45,681 bases of DNA. It comes from an uncultured Christensenellaceae bacterium (GTDB lineage Bacteria; Bacillota; Clostridia; Christensenellales; Christensenellaceae). Positions 1 to 7,576 of this stretch are shown here, one piece after another (within the stretch, counting starts at the first letter, position 1; each line of letters begins with the position of its first letter). A model generated the notes under the pieces. That model saw nothing but the letters and a program-made list of their open reading frames with translations. It made no database searches and was not told where the DNA came from. Position numbers and translations under genes: made by a program. Location of the stretch: the NCBI GenBank assembly GCA_934373295.1, contig CAKROK010000008.1, positions 1 to 45,681 on the forward strand, written 5' to 3'.

Positions 1-72
1 TGCTAGCTCAGTTGGTAGAGCACCTGACTCTTAATCAGGGTGTCCGGGGTTCGAGCCCCCGGCGGCGCACCA
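1..72 (+). tRNA. tRNA-Lys(CTT), 5' end cut by window
   Basis: The D arm (TAGCTCAGTTGGTAGAGC), the anticodon arm CCTGA-CTCTTAA-TCAGG, the T arm with TTCGAGC loop and an encoded CCA at 70-72 are all visible. The anticodon loop gives CTT, which reads lysine AAG. The 3' acceptor strand GCGGCGC implies a 5' strand of which only the last three bases are present, so about four 5' bases lie outside the window. Confidence 0.95.
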
Positions 73-116
73 AAAACCGACGAATCGGAGAAAGGATTTG
101 TCGGTTTTTCTTTTGT
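73..116 (+). terminator. Intrinsic terminator after tRNA-Lys
   Basis: The stem AAACCGACGAATC pairs with GATTTGTCGGTTT (one G-U pair) across a short loop and is followed by TTTTTCTTTT. It starts immediately after the CCA end, so it terminates the tRNA transcript. Confidence 0.9.
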
Positions 117-330
117 AATAAAAAGACGCAAGTTTGAGTTAAAAATGAGGGTCGGTTTTTGGAAAGTAATAAGTAATAGTGATGAGTGAAAAAGTATGGT
201 GGAGAAAGCATAATTGGTTTTGAAGTGGGAAATATGCGAAAAGAGAGTTGTCTTTTTTGATTTTTGGGGAAAGTTTAGTTTGAATTATGAAAGGATTTTT
301 AGAGCGAGGCGATTAGTTTTATAATAAGGT
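117..330. other. Gene-free, C-depleted intergenic stretch
   Basis: No supportable coding sequence or RNA gene. On the plus strand 121-300 holds only about 6 C against about 51 G, a strong skew not seen in the flanking genes. The stretch is AT-rich with runs of A/G and T/G. It directly follows a tRNA gene and precedes the hairpin cluster, so it may be decayed or foreign DNA, but no attachment-site repeat was found. Confidence 0.5.
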
Positions 331-378
331 ATCCTGACCGGCAGCAGCTTCGGTCAGGATGATTTATACGCAAATCAT
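331..378. repeat. Two adjoining perfect hairpins
   Basis: ATCCTGACCG (331-340) is perfectly inverted at 351-360. Overlapping its end, ATGATTT (359-365) pairs with AAATCAT (372-378) around a six-base loop. No U-tract follows either stem, so they do not look like terminators. They open the hairpin cluster that continues to about 620. Confidence 0.7.
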
Positions 379-416
379 TCGTCTTGCCCTCCGATTAAAA
401 AGCGAGCGTGCCGATG

Positions 417-539
417 ACGTGCGGCGCAGCTTTCCTGCCGCGAAAAGCCCCCTTTTCGCGGCAGGAAAGTGGCTCGCCGAAGGCGAGCTTAGTTTAATCG
501 CGTCCCTTTGGGACGCGATTAAACCTGCGCCGCAGACGT
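417..539. repeat. Multi-arm palindromic element (three hairpins inside an outer stem)
   Basis: An outer stem TGCGGCGCAG (420-429) pairs with CTGCGCCGCA (525-534) and extends by three more pairs (417-419 with 537-539) across a two-base bulge. Inside are three perfect hairpins: 18 bp (430-447 with 452-469, loop CCCC), 7 bp (472-478 with 482-488, loop GAA) and 15 bp (492-506 with 510-524, loop TTT). Almost every base is paired. The open frames that cross it are by-products of the palindromes. It could be a structured RNA, a REP/MITE-like repeat or a cruciform; the sequence alone does not decide. Confidence 0.75.
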
Positions 540-602
540 ACGTATGACTGCGCTGTTTTTGGCTTTAGCGCATAAGGCATGTCGGCGTGCGTTTAAAATA
601 GA

Positions 603-620
603 GCTTTGCGTGAGCAAAGC
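603..620. repeat. Small perfect hairpin
   Basis: GCTTTGC (603-609) pairs with GCAAAGC (614-620) around a GTGA loop. It is the last of the hairpins between tRNA-Lys and yqfC and has no U-tract. Confidence 0.55.
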
Positions 621-703
621 AACCTGTTTATTGAGTTTTCCTTTGACGTGTCATCCGCTTGGCGGTTTTTGCATAAACATATGCTTAAAGGGGGTGTGCG
701 CCT

Positions 704-982
704 TTGAAGAAGAAAAAGAAGAGAAAACCGCGTGGGTTCGGGATGTTTGAGTTCCCGTCGCAGGTGGTTTCACAGGGCGTTAGCGTGAGCATCTTTGATG
801 AATACGGCTGCACCGTGCGCAATTATACCGAGATCATTTCGTATTCGCCCACGCTCATAATACTGCTCACGCCGATAGGGCGGCTCATGCTCTGCGGGAG
901 CGGCATGACGCTTATGGATTCCGACTCACGCGAGTTAAAGCTCACGGGCAGGGTCAGGAGCGCTGAATTTTCGGGAGATTAA
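704..982 (+). CDS. yqfC: YqfC-family sporulation protein
   Basis: A 92-residue protein of the YqfC family, small proteins conserved in spore formers and normally encoded just upstream of yqfD. The N-terminus is very basic (a K/R run in the first ten residues), followed by a hydrophobic beta-rich body that includes SPTLIILLTPIGRL. I chose the TTG start at 704 because AAAGGGGG sits nine bases upstream and the basic start matches the family. Only three bases separate it from yqfD, so the two are co-transcribed. In Bacillus this gene is under the mother-cell sigma factor E. No convincing sigma-E promoter was seen here. Its biochemical role is unknown. Confidence 0.85.
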   Translation: MKKKKKRKPRGFGMFEFPSQVVSQGVSVSIFDEYGCTVRNYTEIISYSPTLIILLTPIGRLMLCGSGMTLMDSDSRELKLTGRVRSAEFSGD

Positions 983-985
983 TGC

Positions 986-2158
986 TTGAACAATTTCTTG
1001 GGTAAAATCAAAGTACGGCTTGTCGGGGTGAATGTCGAAAGGGATATTTCGCGTGCGCTCAAAGCCGGTATAAAGCTAAACCGCGTCACGCGAAAGGATG
1101 CCTTGGGCGTGGTAGTAGAGCTGGGCGCGATCGGCTATTTTCGCCTGAAGAGGATGAAAAAGAACTGTGAGATGCAGTTTGTCAGCGCGAGCGGGCTGAT
1201 AGGGCTTGTGCGACGTCCGCTCAGGTCGCTGGGTGCGCTGGCGGTGGTTATAGCTGTTGCTGCGGGCGCGGCGATACTCGGCGGGAGCTTTTTATTGGAC
1301 GTGAAAATCGACGGAAACGAGACGATATCCGCACATGAAGTATTAAGCGAGTTAAAGAGCGACGGAGTCGACGCCCCTTGCGTCAAGTCGCAAATCGACC
1401 TTGAAAATATCGAAAAATCGTTAAAAATCCGCTTTTCACAAATCGACCTCGTAAAGGCGTATTATTACGGCAGTACACTGCATATAGACATTATCGAGGG
1501 CAGCCCCGCGCCGGATATCGAAGCGGGCGAGCCGAGCGATATCATAGCCGTGTGCGACGGGGTGATCGAAAAAGCGACGGTAAAAAGCGGGAAATCCTGC
1601 GTTAAGGAGTACCAGACGGTAAAAACGGGCGATGTTCTCGTAAAGGGCTGCTATGTGAAAAACGAGACGAGCTACAGCGTACACAGCCGCGCGAGCATAA
1701 CCGCGAGGGTGGATTATACCGAAATTGCCGAGCTTGACGCGCAAAATGCGGCGCGCTTGAGGACGGGCAGAAAAACTTTGCTCAAATATTTGAAAATCGG
1801 GCAGATATGGGTTAAAATAAACGGTGAGAATCCGTATGAAAGCTATGACGCAGCATCCCGCCTTTGCGGAATTATCGGGGAGAATATGCCCCTTTCGATA
1901 AAGCTGTATGACGTGAGCTGCTATGAGACGCTGGCGTCGGGAAAACTTGACGACAGCACGGCGGCTATCCGCGCAAAGGAAAGTGCGTATTATTCGGCGC
2001 TTTCGAGGATGCCGGAGGATGCGGAGGTGCTTTCCGTCACGAGTCGGGTTTTTGCGGATGACAAAGATAAAAAATATGCGGCGGTGACCATCACCGTTTT
2101 GCAGGAAATAGGCATACAGGCGGCGCCGACGCCCGCCGAGGAGGAAGATATTGGATAA
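986..2158 (+). CDS. yqfD: YqfD-family sporulation membrane protein
   Basis: A 390-residue YqfD-like stage IV sporulation protein. There is a soluble N-terminal part of about 85 residues, then one hydrophobic segment at about residues 80-105 (LGALAVVIAVAAGAAILGG), then a long extracytoplasmic domain. The start is TTG at 986, two bases past an out-of-frame ATG that stops after seven codons. Its end overlaps phoH by eight bases, which suggests translational coupling. The order yqfC-yqfD-phoH is the standard arrangement in Bacillus and Clostridia. Mutants in the family are affected in sporulation, but the molecular function is not established. Confidence 0.85.
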   Translation: MNNFLGKIKVRLVGVNVERDISRALKAGIKLNRVTRKDALGVVVELGAIGYFRLKRMKKNCEMQFVSASGLIGLVRRPLRSLGALAVVIAVAAGAAILGGSFLLDVKIDGNETISAHEVLSELKSDGVDAPCVKSQIDLENIEKSLKIRFSQIDLVKAYYYGSTLHIDIIEGSPAPDIEAGEPSDIIAVCDGVIEKATVKSGKSCVKEYQTVKTGDVLVKGCYVKNETSYSVHSRASITARVDYTEIAELDAQNAARLRTGRKTLLKYLKIGQIWVKINGENPYESYDAASRLCGIIGENMPLSIKLYDVSCYETLASGKLDDSTAAIRAKESAYYSALSRMPEDAEVLSVTSRVFADDKDKKYAAVTITVLQEIGIQAAPTPAEEEDIG

Positions 2159-3119
2159 CGAACGCAGCTTTGAATTTGAAACTATCGAGGAGATGATGGC
2201 CATTTTCGGCAATCTCGATGAATATATAAAGCTGATAGAGAAAAAGACAGGCGCACAGATAAGCGCAAAGGAGGGCCGCGCCGTCATCTTGGGCAGTGAG
2301 CAGGCGACTTTAAACGCATATAACGTGCTCAAAAGCGCGGCGGAGCTGTTTAGAAACGGCGAGTATATCGACGAGAACAGGATAAGCTATCTCATCGACG
2401 CGGCGGAGGAGGGCGTGATGCACGAGGCCGTCTCGGGCATGGGCGATATCGTCGCGATAACTCATAAGGGCAAGCCGGTGAAGTGTAAGACGCCCGGTCA
2501 GCGGACGTACATGAAGGCGATAGACGAAAACACGGTCGTCTTTGCGATAGGCCCCGCCGGCACGGGAAAGACTTATCTCGCCATGGCGAAGGCTATTGTC
2601 GCGCTGAAAAATAAGGAAATATCGAGGATAATACTCACGCGCCCCGCCGTTGAAGCGGGGGAGAAGCTGGGCTTTTTGCCCGGCGATCTTCAGGATAAGG
2701 TCGATCCGTACCTGCGCCCGCTCTATGACGCGCTTTACGACTTCATGGGGCCGGAGGGATATGCGCGCTTGCAGGAAAAGGGCGTCATAGAGGTCGCGCC
2801 GCTCGCATATATGAGAGGACGCACGCTCACCGATTCGTTCATAATTTTAGATGAAGCGCAGAATTGCAGTCCCGAGCAGATGAAGATGTTTTTAACGCGC
2901 TTTGGCGAAAATTCAAAGGTGGTCGTCACGGGCGATATCACGCAGATCGACCTGCCCGAGGAGAGAAAATCCGGTCTCAAAAAGACGGCGGACATACTTT
3001 CCGGCATAGACGGAATAAGCGTCATATACCTCACGAATCGCGATGTCGTGCGTCACCGCCTCGTAAAGGACATCATAAAGGCGTTTGAAAAATATGAAAA
3101 AAGCAGGAATATGAAGTGA
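2151..3119 (+). CDS. phoH: PhoH-like ATPase
   Basis: A 322-residue cytoplasmic PhoH-family P-loop ATPase (PhoL/YbeZ branch). The Walker A motif GPAGTGKT is at residues 134-141, and the Walker B motif is FIILDEAQ, followed by the GDxxQxDLP-type sensor GDITQIDLP. The N-terminal 100 residues resemble the KH-like segment of this branch. The TTG start at 2151 overlaps the yqfD stop. In most Firmicutes yqfF, ybeY, dgkA and era follow phoH; here a terminator follows instead, so the cluster is shortened. Family members are linked to RNA metabolism together with YbeY; the exact substrate is unsettled. Confidence 0.92.
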   Translation: MDNERSFEFETIEEMMAIFGNLDEYIKLIEKKTGAQISAKEGRAVILGSEQATLNAYNVLKSAAELFRNGEYIDENRISYLIDAAEEGVMHEAVSGMGDIVAITHKGKPVKCKTPGQRTYMKAIDENTVVFAIGPAGTGKTYLAMAKAIVALKNKEISRIILTRPAVEAGEKLGFLPGDLQDKVDPYLRPLYDALYDFMGPEGYARLQEKGVIEVAPLAYMRGRTLTDSFIILDEAQNCSPEQMKMFLTRFGENSKVVVTGDITQIDLPEERKSGLKKTADILSGIDGISVIYLTNRDVVRHRLVKDIIKAFEKYEKSRNMK

Positions 3120-3125
3120 TTTTTT

Positions 3126-3155
3126 AGCCATGTACGCTGTTCCGTGGCTTTTTTA
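3126..3155 (+). terminator. Intrinsic terminator after phoH
   Basis: AGCCATG pairs with CGTGGCT (one G-U pair) around a short loop and is followed by TTTTTTAT. It separates the sporulation cluster from the TetR gene. Confidence 0.8.
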
Positions 3156-3176
3156 TATAATTTTTTTGATGAGGTA

Positions 3177-3234
3177 TTGACAGAATAAAATAAAGGGAAT
3201 ATACTGTAACAGTGTTATATAGCAGTGTTATATA
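3177..3234 (+). promoter_or_regulatory. Promoter and probable TetR operator
   Basis: TTGACA (3177-3182) and TATACT (3200-3205) are separated by exactly 17 bp. ACTGTAACAGT, an inverted repeat centred on one base, overlaps the -10 box and start site. CAGTGTTATATA then occurs twice (3210-3221 and 3223-3234) at a 13-bp period. The ribosome site GGAG and the TetR start follow. This arrangement suggests autorepression by the TetR protein. Confidence 0.75.
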
Positions 3235-3249
3235 TTATGGAGATGTGTC

Positions 3250-3867
3250 ATGAAGGAAGCTGAAAGGACGACTCTTGAAAAAATTCATAATACCGCAAAG
3301 GCAGAGTTTTTGCAAAAAGGCTTTAAGAGCGCATCCCTGCGCAATATCGTAAAAGAGGCGGGGGTCACGACGGGCGCTTTTTACGGCTATTATAAGAGCA
3401 AGGAGGAGCTTTTCGACGCCCTTGTTTTGGAGCAATATACCGAGTTTATGGGCGTGTATACCAAGACGCAGGAGGACTTCAAGCGGCTTTCACCGGAAGA
3501 ACAGATGCGCGGAATGGGCGAGCTTTCGGGAGAATGCCTTGCGAAAATGCTGGAATACGCCTATAAAAATCACGATGAATTCAAGCTGCTGCTGTGTTCC
3601 GCCGAGGGGACGAAATACGAAAACATGGTTCACGACATGGTGAATATTGAGGTCGAGGCGACGCATGACTTCGCGAAAGTGCTCGAGGACATGGGCCGAA
3701 AAAAGTATGAAGTCGATCCGACGCTCGAGCATATTCTCGTCAGCGGGATGTTCTCCGCGTTTTTTGAGATGATAATCCACGATGTTCCGTATGAAAGAGC
3801 GGAGAATTATCTGAAAGAGCTCAGGGATTTTTATACGGCGGGGTGGAAGAGGATAATGCAGTTCTAA
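3250..3867 (+). CDS. TetR/AcrR-family transcriptional regulator
   Basis: A 205-residue repressor. Residues about 8-55 form the TetR DNA-binding domain with the recognition-helix signature GVTTGAFYGYYKSKEELFDA. The C-terminal 150 residues are a helical ligand-binding and dimerisation domain without a recognisable ligand signature. The ATG at 3250 has GGAG at 3239-3242. It lies immediately upstream of, and in the same direction as, two ABC transporter genes, so it most likely controls them and itself through the repeats at 3177-3234 and perhaps the palindrome at 3886-3901. The inducer is unknown. Confidence 0.9.
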   Translation: MKEAERTTLEKIHNTAKAEFLQKGFKSASLRNIVKEAGVTTGAFYGYYKSKEELFDALVLEQYTEFMGVYTKTQEDFKRLSPEEQMRGMGELSGECLAKMLEYAYKNHDEFKLLLCSAEGTKYENMVHDMVNIEVEATHDFAKVLEDMGRKKYEVDPTLEHILVSGMFSAFFEMIIHDVPYERAENYLKELRDFYTAGWKRIMQF

Positions 3868-3885
3868 TTTTTTATTTGCAAACAA

Positions 3886-3901
3886 GTTAGCAGATGCTAA
3901 C
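3886..3901. promoter_or_regulatory. 16-bp palindrome before the ABC genes
   Basis: GTTAGCA (3886-3892) is perfectly inverted as TGCTAAC (3895-3901) with a two-base spacer. It lies between the TetR stop and the ribosome site of the first ABC gene. It lacks a U-tract, so an operator is more likely than a terminator. The binder could be the TetR protein or another regulator; a metal-responsive repressor is possible but speculative. Confidence 0.5.
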
Positions 3902-3932
3902 TAAAAATATTTATCATAAGGAGGAAAATCCG

Positions 3933-5702
3933 TTGAAAAAGAATTCAAATCTACAGAGGCTGATGGGATATGCCGGAAAGCACAAGTATTTCACATACGC
4001 CTCATGGGTGCTTGCGGCGATAAGCGCGCTCGCAGCGCTCGTCCCCTTTTTGTATATCTGGGCGATAATCCGCGACGTGCTTGAGGCGGCGCCCAATTTT
4101 CAAAACGCCGTAAACCTGCCGCATTACGGCATAATGGCGATGCTTTTCGCGATATTGTCCTTTTTAATATACATCTGCGCGCTGATGTGCTCGCATTTAT
4201 CCGCATTCCGCGTTGCGACAAATCTGCGGTTGGAGGTGACGCAGCATATCGCGAAGCTGCCTCTCGGGTTCGTGGAATCCTTTGGCAGCGGACGCCTGCG
4301 CAAGATAATAAACGACAGCACGGGCGCGACGGAGACCTTCCTTGCGCATCAGCTGCCCGACAAATACGCGGCCATAGCCACGCCCGTGGGTCTGCTCGCG
4401 CTATTGCTCGTGTTTGACTGGCGGCTTGGGCTTTTGAGCCTCGTTCCCGTGGTATTGGCGTTTTCCATAATGAGCGCCATGACGGGCAAGCGCATGGAGG
4501 AGAAGATGAGGCAGTACGGCAACGCGCTGGCGGCGATGTCCAACGAAGCGGTGGAATATGTGCGCGGAATCCCCGTCGTAAAGACGTTCGGTCAATCCGT
4601 CTTTTCATTTAAAAAGTTCAAGGCGACCATCGACGAATATGAAAAATGGGTCGTTTCCTATACGAAGGATCTGCGCATACCCATGATGCTGTATACCGCG
4701 GCGATAAACGGCGTGTTTGCGTTCTTAATAGCGGGGGCGGCGCTTTTCACAAAGGACGGCGTGACGAGCGGATTTCTGTTAAATCTCATATTCTATATCA
4801 TAATTACCCCTGTAATATCGCTTACTCTTACCAAAATAATGTACATGAGTGAGAATAACATGATAGTAGAGGATGCATTACAGAGGATAGACACCGTTCT
4901 CGACGCGCAGCCCATGAGCGAGAGCGAAAGCCCGAAGCATCCTGCGGATTCGTCGATAGAGCTTAAAGATGTTCATTTCAGCTATGACGGCAAAAAGGAA
5001 GCGATAAGCGGTATTTCACTGCATATTGAGCCTAAGCAGACGGTCACGTTCGTCGGCCCGTCCGGCGGAGGAAAATCCACTCTCGCGAGCCTTATAACGA
5101 GATTTTTCGACGTTCAGAAGGGCAGCGTTGAGATAGACGGAGTCAACGTAAAGGATATCGCTAAGGATGAGCTGATGCAGACGGTATCATTCGTGTTCCA
5201 AAACAGCACGCTCATAAAGGCGTCCATATTAGATAACGTTAAGATGGGTAAGCCGGACGCGACGCGAGACGAGGTTTTAGACGCGCTCAAGACCGCGCAG
5301 TGCATGGATATTATAGAAAAATTCCCGAACAGGGTGGATACCGTCATAGGTACACAGGGCGTGTATCTATCCGGCGGTGAGCAGCAGCGCATAGCTATCG
5401 CGCGCGCCGTGCTGAAGGACGCGCCCGTGATAATTTTAGACGAGGCGACCGCCTTTGCGGATCCGGATAATGAGGCGAAGGTCCAGGCGGCGTTTGGCAC
5501 GCTCGCCCGCGGAAAGACGGTCATAATGATTGCACACAGGCTTTCGACCGTCGCGAATGCGGACTGCATATACGTCATAGAGGACGGAAAGGTCGTACAG
5601 AGCGGCACGCGCGACGAGCTTTGTGAGCAGGGCGGACTTTTCTCCAAAATGTGGGTGGATTATCAAAAGTCCGTTCAGTGGAAAGTGGCAAAGGAGGGCT
5701 GA
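3933..5702 (+). CDS. ABC transporter, fused permease/ATPase, subunit 1
   Basis: A 589-residue half-transporter with an N-terminal six-helix exporter-type membrane domain (about residues 15-310) and a C-terminal ATPase. Motifs are Walker A GPSGGGKST, signature LSGGEQQR, Walker B VIILDEAT and H-loop AHRLS. The D-loop is AFADPDNE instead of the usual SALD, a variant I associate with the siderophore-type (YbtP/IrtA-like) branch; that is from memory and uncertain. I chose TTG 3933 over an ATG 39 bases upstream because AAGGAGG ends eight bases before it. It pairs with the next gene as a heterodimer. The substrate is unknown. Confidence 0.85.
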   Translation: MKKNSNLQRLMGYAGKHKYFTYASWVLAAISALAALVPFLYIWAIIRDVLEAAPNFQNAVNLPHYGIMAMLFAILSFLIYICALMCSHLSAFRVATNLRLEVTQHIAKLPLGFVESFGSGRLRKIINDSTGATETFLAHQLPDKYAAIATPVGLLALLLVFDWRLGLLSLVPVVLAFSIMSAMTGKRMEEKMRQYGNALAAMSNEAVEYVRGIPVVKTFGQSVFSFKKFKATIDEYEKWVVSYTKDLRIPMMLYTAAINGVFAFLIAGAALFTKDGVTSGFLLNLIFYIIITPVISLTLTKIMYMSENNMIVEDALQRIDTVLDAQPMSESESPKHPADSSIELKDVHFSYDGKKEAISGISLHIEPKQTVTFVGPSGGGKSTLASLITRFFDVQKGSVEIDGVNVKDIAKDELMQTVSFVFQNSTLIKASILDNVKMGKPDATRDEVLDALKTAQCMDIIEKFPNRVDTVIGTQGVYLSGGEQQRIAIARAVLKDAPVIILDEATAFADPDNEAKVQAAFGTLARGKTVIMIAHRLSTVANADCIYVIEDGKVVQSGTRDELCEQGGLFSKMWVDYQKSVQWKVAKEG

Positions 5703-5707
5703 AGGTT

Positions 5708-7441
5708 ATGATAAAGATGATACAAAGGGCGACGGCCAGCTCAAAGGAGGGCGCAAGGGGAATCGTAAAGGGAGTTATCGCCTGCGCATTTCAAAATATC
5801 GCGTTCATGCTGCCTACATCATTGCTGTATCTTCTCGTTTCGGATATGATGAACGGGGGGATACCGCAGGGTAGGACGGCGCTTTATATAATCGCGTGCA
5901 TGGCCTGCTTTGCGGCGATACTCATAACCACGTGGTTTCAGTATAACAACACGTATTTTACGACATATGAGGAGAGCGGAAAGCGCAGATTGGGTCTCGC
6001 AGAGCAGCTGAGAAAGCTCCCCCTGTCCTTTTTCGGCAAAAAGGATCTTGCCGACCTGACGAGCACGATAATGGCGGACTGCGAGGTTTTGGAAAAGAAT
6101 TGCTCGCATTTTGTCCCCGGTCTTTTCGGCTCGCTCATATCCACCGTGCTCATATCTTTGGGAATGTTCATATTCGATTGGAGGATGGCGCTCGCGGCGC
6201 TGTGGGTCATCCCCGTGTCCGTGCTCATAGTGCTTTTGAGCTATAGGGTGCAGGATAGGACGCAGCAAAGGACGATGAACGCGAAGATGGCCTGCGCGGA
6301 CGGCATACAGGAGTACATCGAAACGGTACGCGACTTAAAGGCAAATAATGCTGAACAGGGCTATTTAAAGGGTTTATCCGCAAAGATACGCGGAGTGGAA
6401 AGGCAGTCCATTAATGCAGAGCTGACAACGGCGGTGTTTGTGACGTCTGCGGGCATGGTGCTCAAGCTGGGCATAGCGTCCGTCGCGCTTGTCGGCTCGA
6501 TACTCCTTTTAAACGGCAGCATAGATGTGCTCACGTTGTTCATGTTCCTGCTCGTCGCGTCCAGATTATACGACCCTATGCAGGCGGCGCTGCAAAATCT
6601 CGCGGCGGTGATAGCCATGAGGACGAACGTCGCGCGCATGAACGAGATACTCGACCATCCCATTCAGCAGGGCAGTGAGACGCTCACGAACGACGGCTGT
6701 GATATAGTCTTTGACCACGTGGGATTTGCGTATAACTCGGGGGAGACCGTGCTTAAAGACGTCTCCTTTACCGCAAAGCAGGGCGAGGTCACGGCGCTCG
6801 TCGGCCCGTCAGGCGGCGGAAAGACGACCATATCCCGCCTCGCAGCGAGGTTCTGGGACAACAGCGAGGGTAAGATCACCGTCGGCGGAATGGACATCTC
6901 GAAAATCGACCCGGAAAAGCTCATGAGCCTTTATTCGATAGTTTTTCAGGACGTCACGCTGTTTGATAACACCATCATGGAGAACATCCGTTTAGGTAAA
7001 AAGGACGCGACGGATGAGGAGGTATTAAAAGCGGCGAGACTCGCGAACTGTGAGGAATTTTTGGAAAAGCTCCCTGATAAGTGGAACACGGAGATAGGCG
7101 AAAACGGCTGTGAGCTTTCGGGCGGCGAGCGTCAGCGCATATCCATCGCGCGCGCGTTTTTGAAGGATGCGCCCATAATCCTACTTGATGAGGCGACGGC
7201 GAGCTTGGATGTTGAAAACGAAACGCTCATACAGACGGCGCTTTCGCGCTTGATAGAGGAAAAGACCGTGCTCGTGATAGCTCACCGTATGCGCACCGTC
7301 GCGGGTGCGGATAAGGTCGTCGTGCTGTCGGACGGCGTCGTCGCGGAGCAGGGCGCACCCGATAAACTCTATGAAAAGGGCGGATTATACAGGCATATGG
7401 TCGACCTGCAAAGAGACGCGCAGAGCTGGACGATAGAATAA
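5708..7441 (+). CDS. ABC transporter, fused permease/ATPase, subunit 2
   Basis: A 577-residue partner half-transporter with hydrophobic helices across residues about 20-290 and a C-terminal ATPase: Walker A GPSGGGKTT, signature LSGGERQR, Walker B IILLDEATASLD and H-loop AHRM. Unlike its partner it has the canonical D-loop. The ATG at 5708 follows AAGGAGG (5691-5697), which lies inside the end of the preceding gene, so the two are translationally coupled. Two unequal halves behind a TetR gene are typical of heterodimeric exporters or siderophore-type uptake systems. Direction and substrate cannot be read from the sequence. Confidence 0.85.
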   Translation: MIKMIQRATASSKEGARGIVKGVIACAFQNIAFMLPTSLLYLLVSDMMNGGIPQGRTALYIIACMACFAAILITTWFQYNNTYFTTYEESGKRRLGLAEQLRKLPLSFFGKKDLADLTSTIMADCEVLEKNCSHFVPGLFGSLISTVLISLGMFIFDWRMALAALWVIPVSVLIVLLSYRVQDRTQQRTMNAKMACADGIQEYIETVRDLKANNAEQGYLKGLSAKIRGVERQSINAELTTAVFVTSAGMVLKLGIASVALVGSILLLNGSIDVLTLFMFLLVASRLYDPMQAALQNLAAVIAMRTNVARMNEILDHPIQQGSETLTNDGCDIVFDHVGFAYNSGETVLKDVSFTAKQGEVTALVGPSGGGKTTISRLAARFWDNSEGKITVGGMDISKIDPEKLMSLYSIVFQDVTLFDNTIMENIRLGKKDATDEEVLKAARLANCEEFLEKLPDKWNTEIGENGCELSGGERQRISIARAFLKDAPIILLDEATASLDVENETLIQTALSRLIEEKTVLVIAHRMRTVAGADKVVVLSDGVVAEQGAPDKLYEKGGLYRHMVDLQRDAQSWTIE

Positions 7442-7455
7442 AATGAAGAAAAAAG

Positions 7456-7497
7456 GCGGCTCGATACGCATTTTAAAGCGTGTCGGGTGCTTTTTTA
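7456..7497 (+). terminator. Terminator after ABC pair
   Basis: An imperfect stem (GGCTCGATACGC against GCGTGTCGGGTGC with G-U pairs) is followed by TTTTTTA. Confidence 0.7.
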
Positions 7498-7576
7498 TAA
7501 AATAATAAAAGACCCGAAAAGTATAACGGATGAAAATTAGGCATAATACCTATTGATAATTTTTAATGAGGTATTC

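Noticed and set aside
1..330. Integrated element using the tRNA-Lys 3' end
   Set aside because: No second copy of the tRNA 3' end and no integrase gene were seen in the window.
640..690. Sigma-E-like promoter ahead of yqfC
   Set aside because: GCATAAACAT vaguely resembles a -10, but no acceptable -35 lies at the right distance.
359..750. Two open frames (62 and 68 residues) between tRNA-Lys and yqfC
   Set aside because: They run through long perfect palindromes and overlap each other and yqfC; codon content reflects hairpin arms, and neither has a credible ribosome site.
1436..2332. Long minus-strand open frame (298 residues) opposite yqfD
   Set aside because: It is a shadow of the yqfD and phoH frames with no recognisable domain and no plausible start context.
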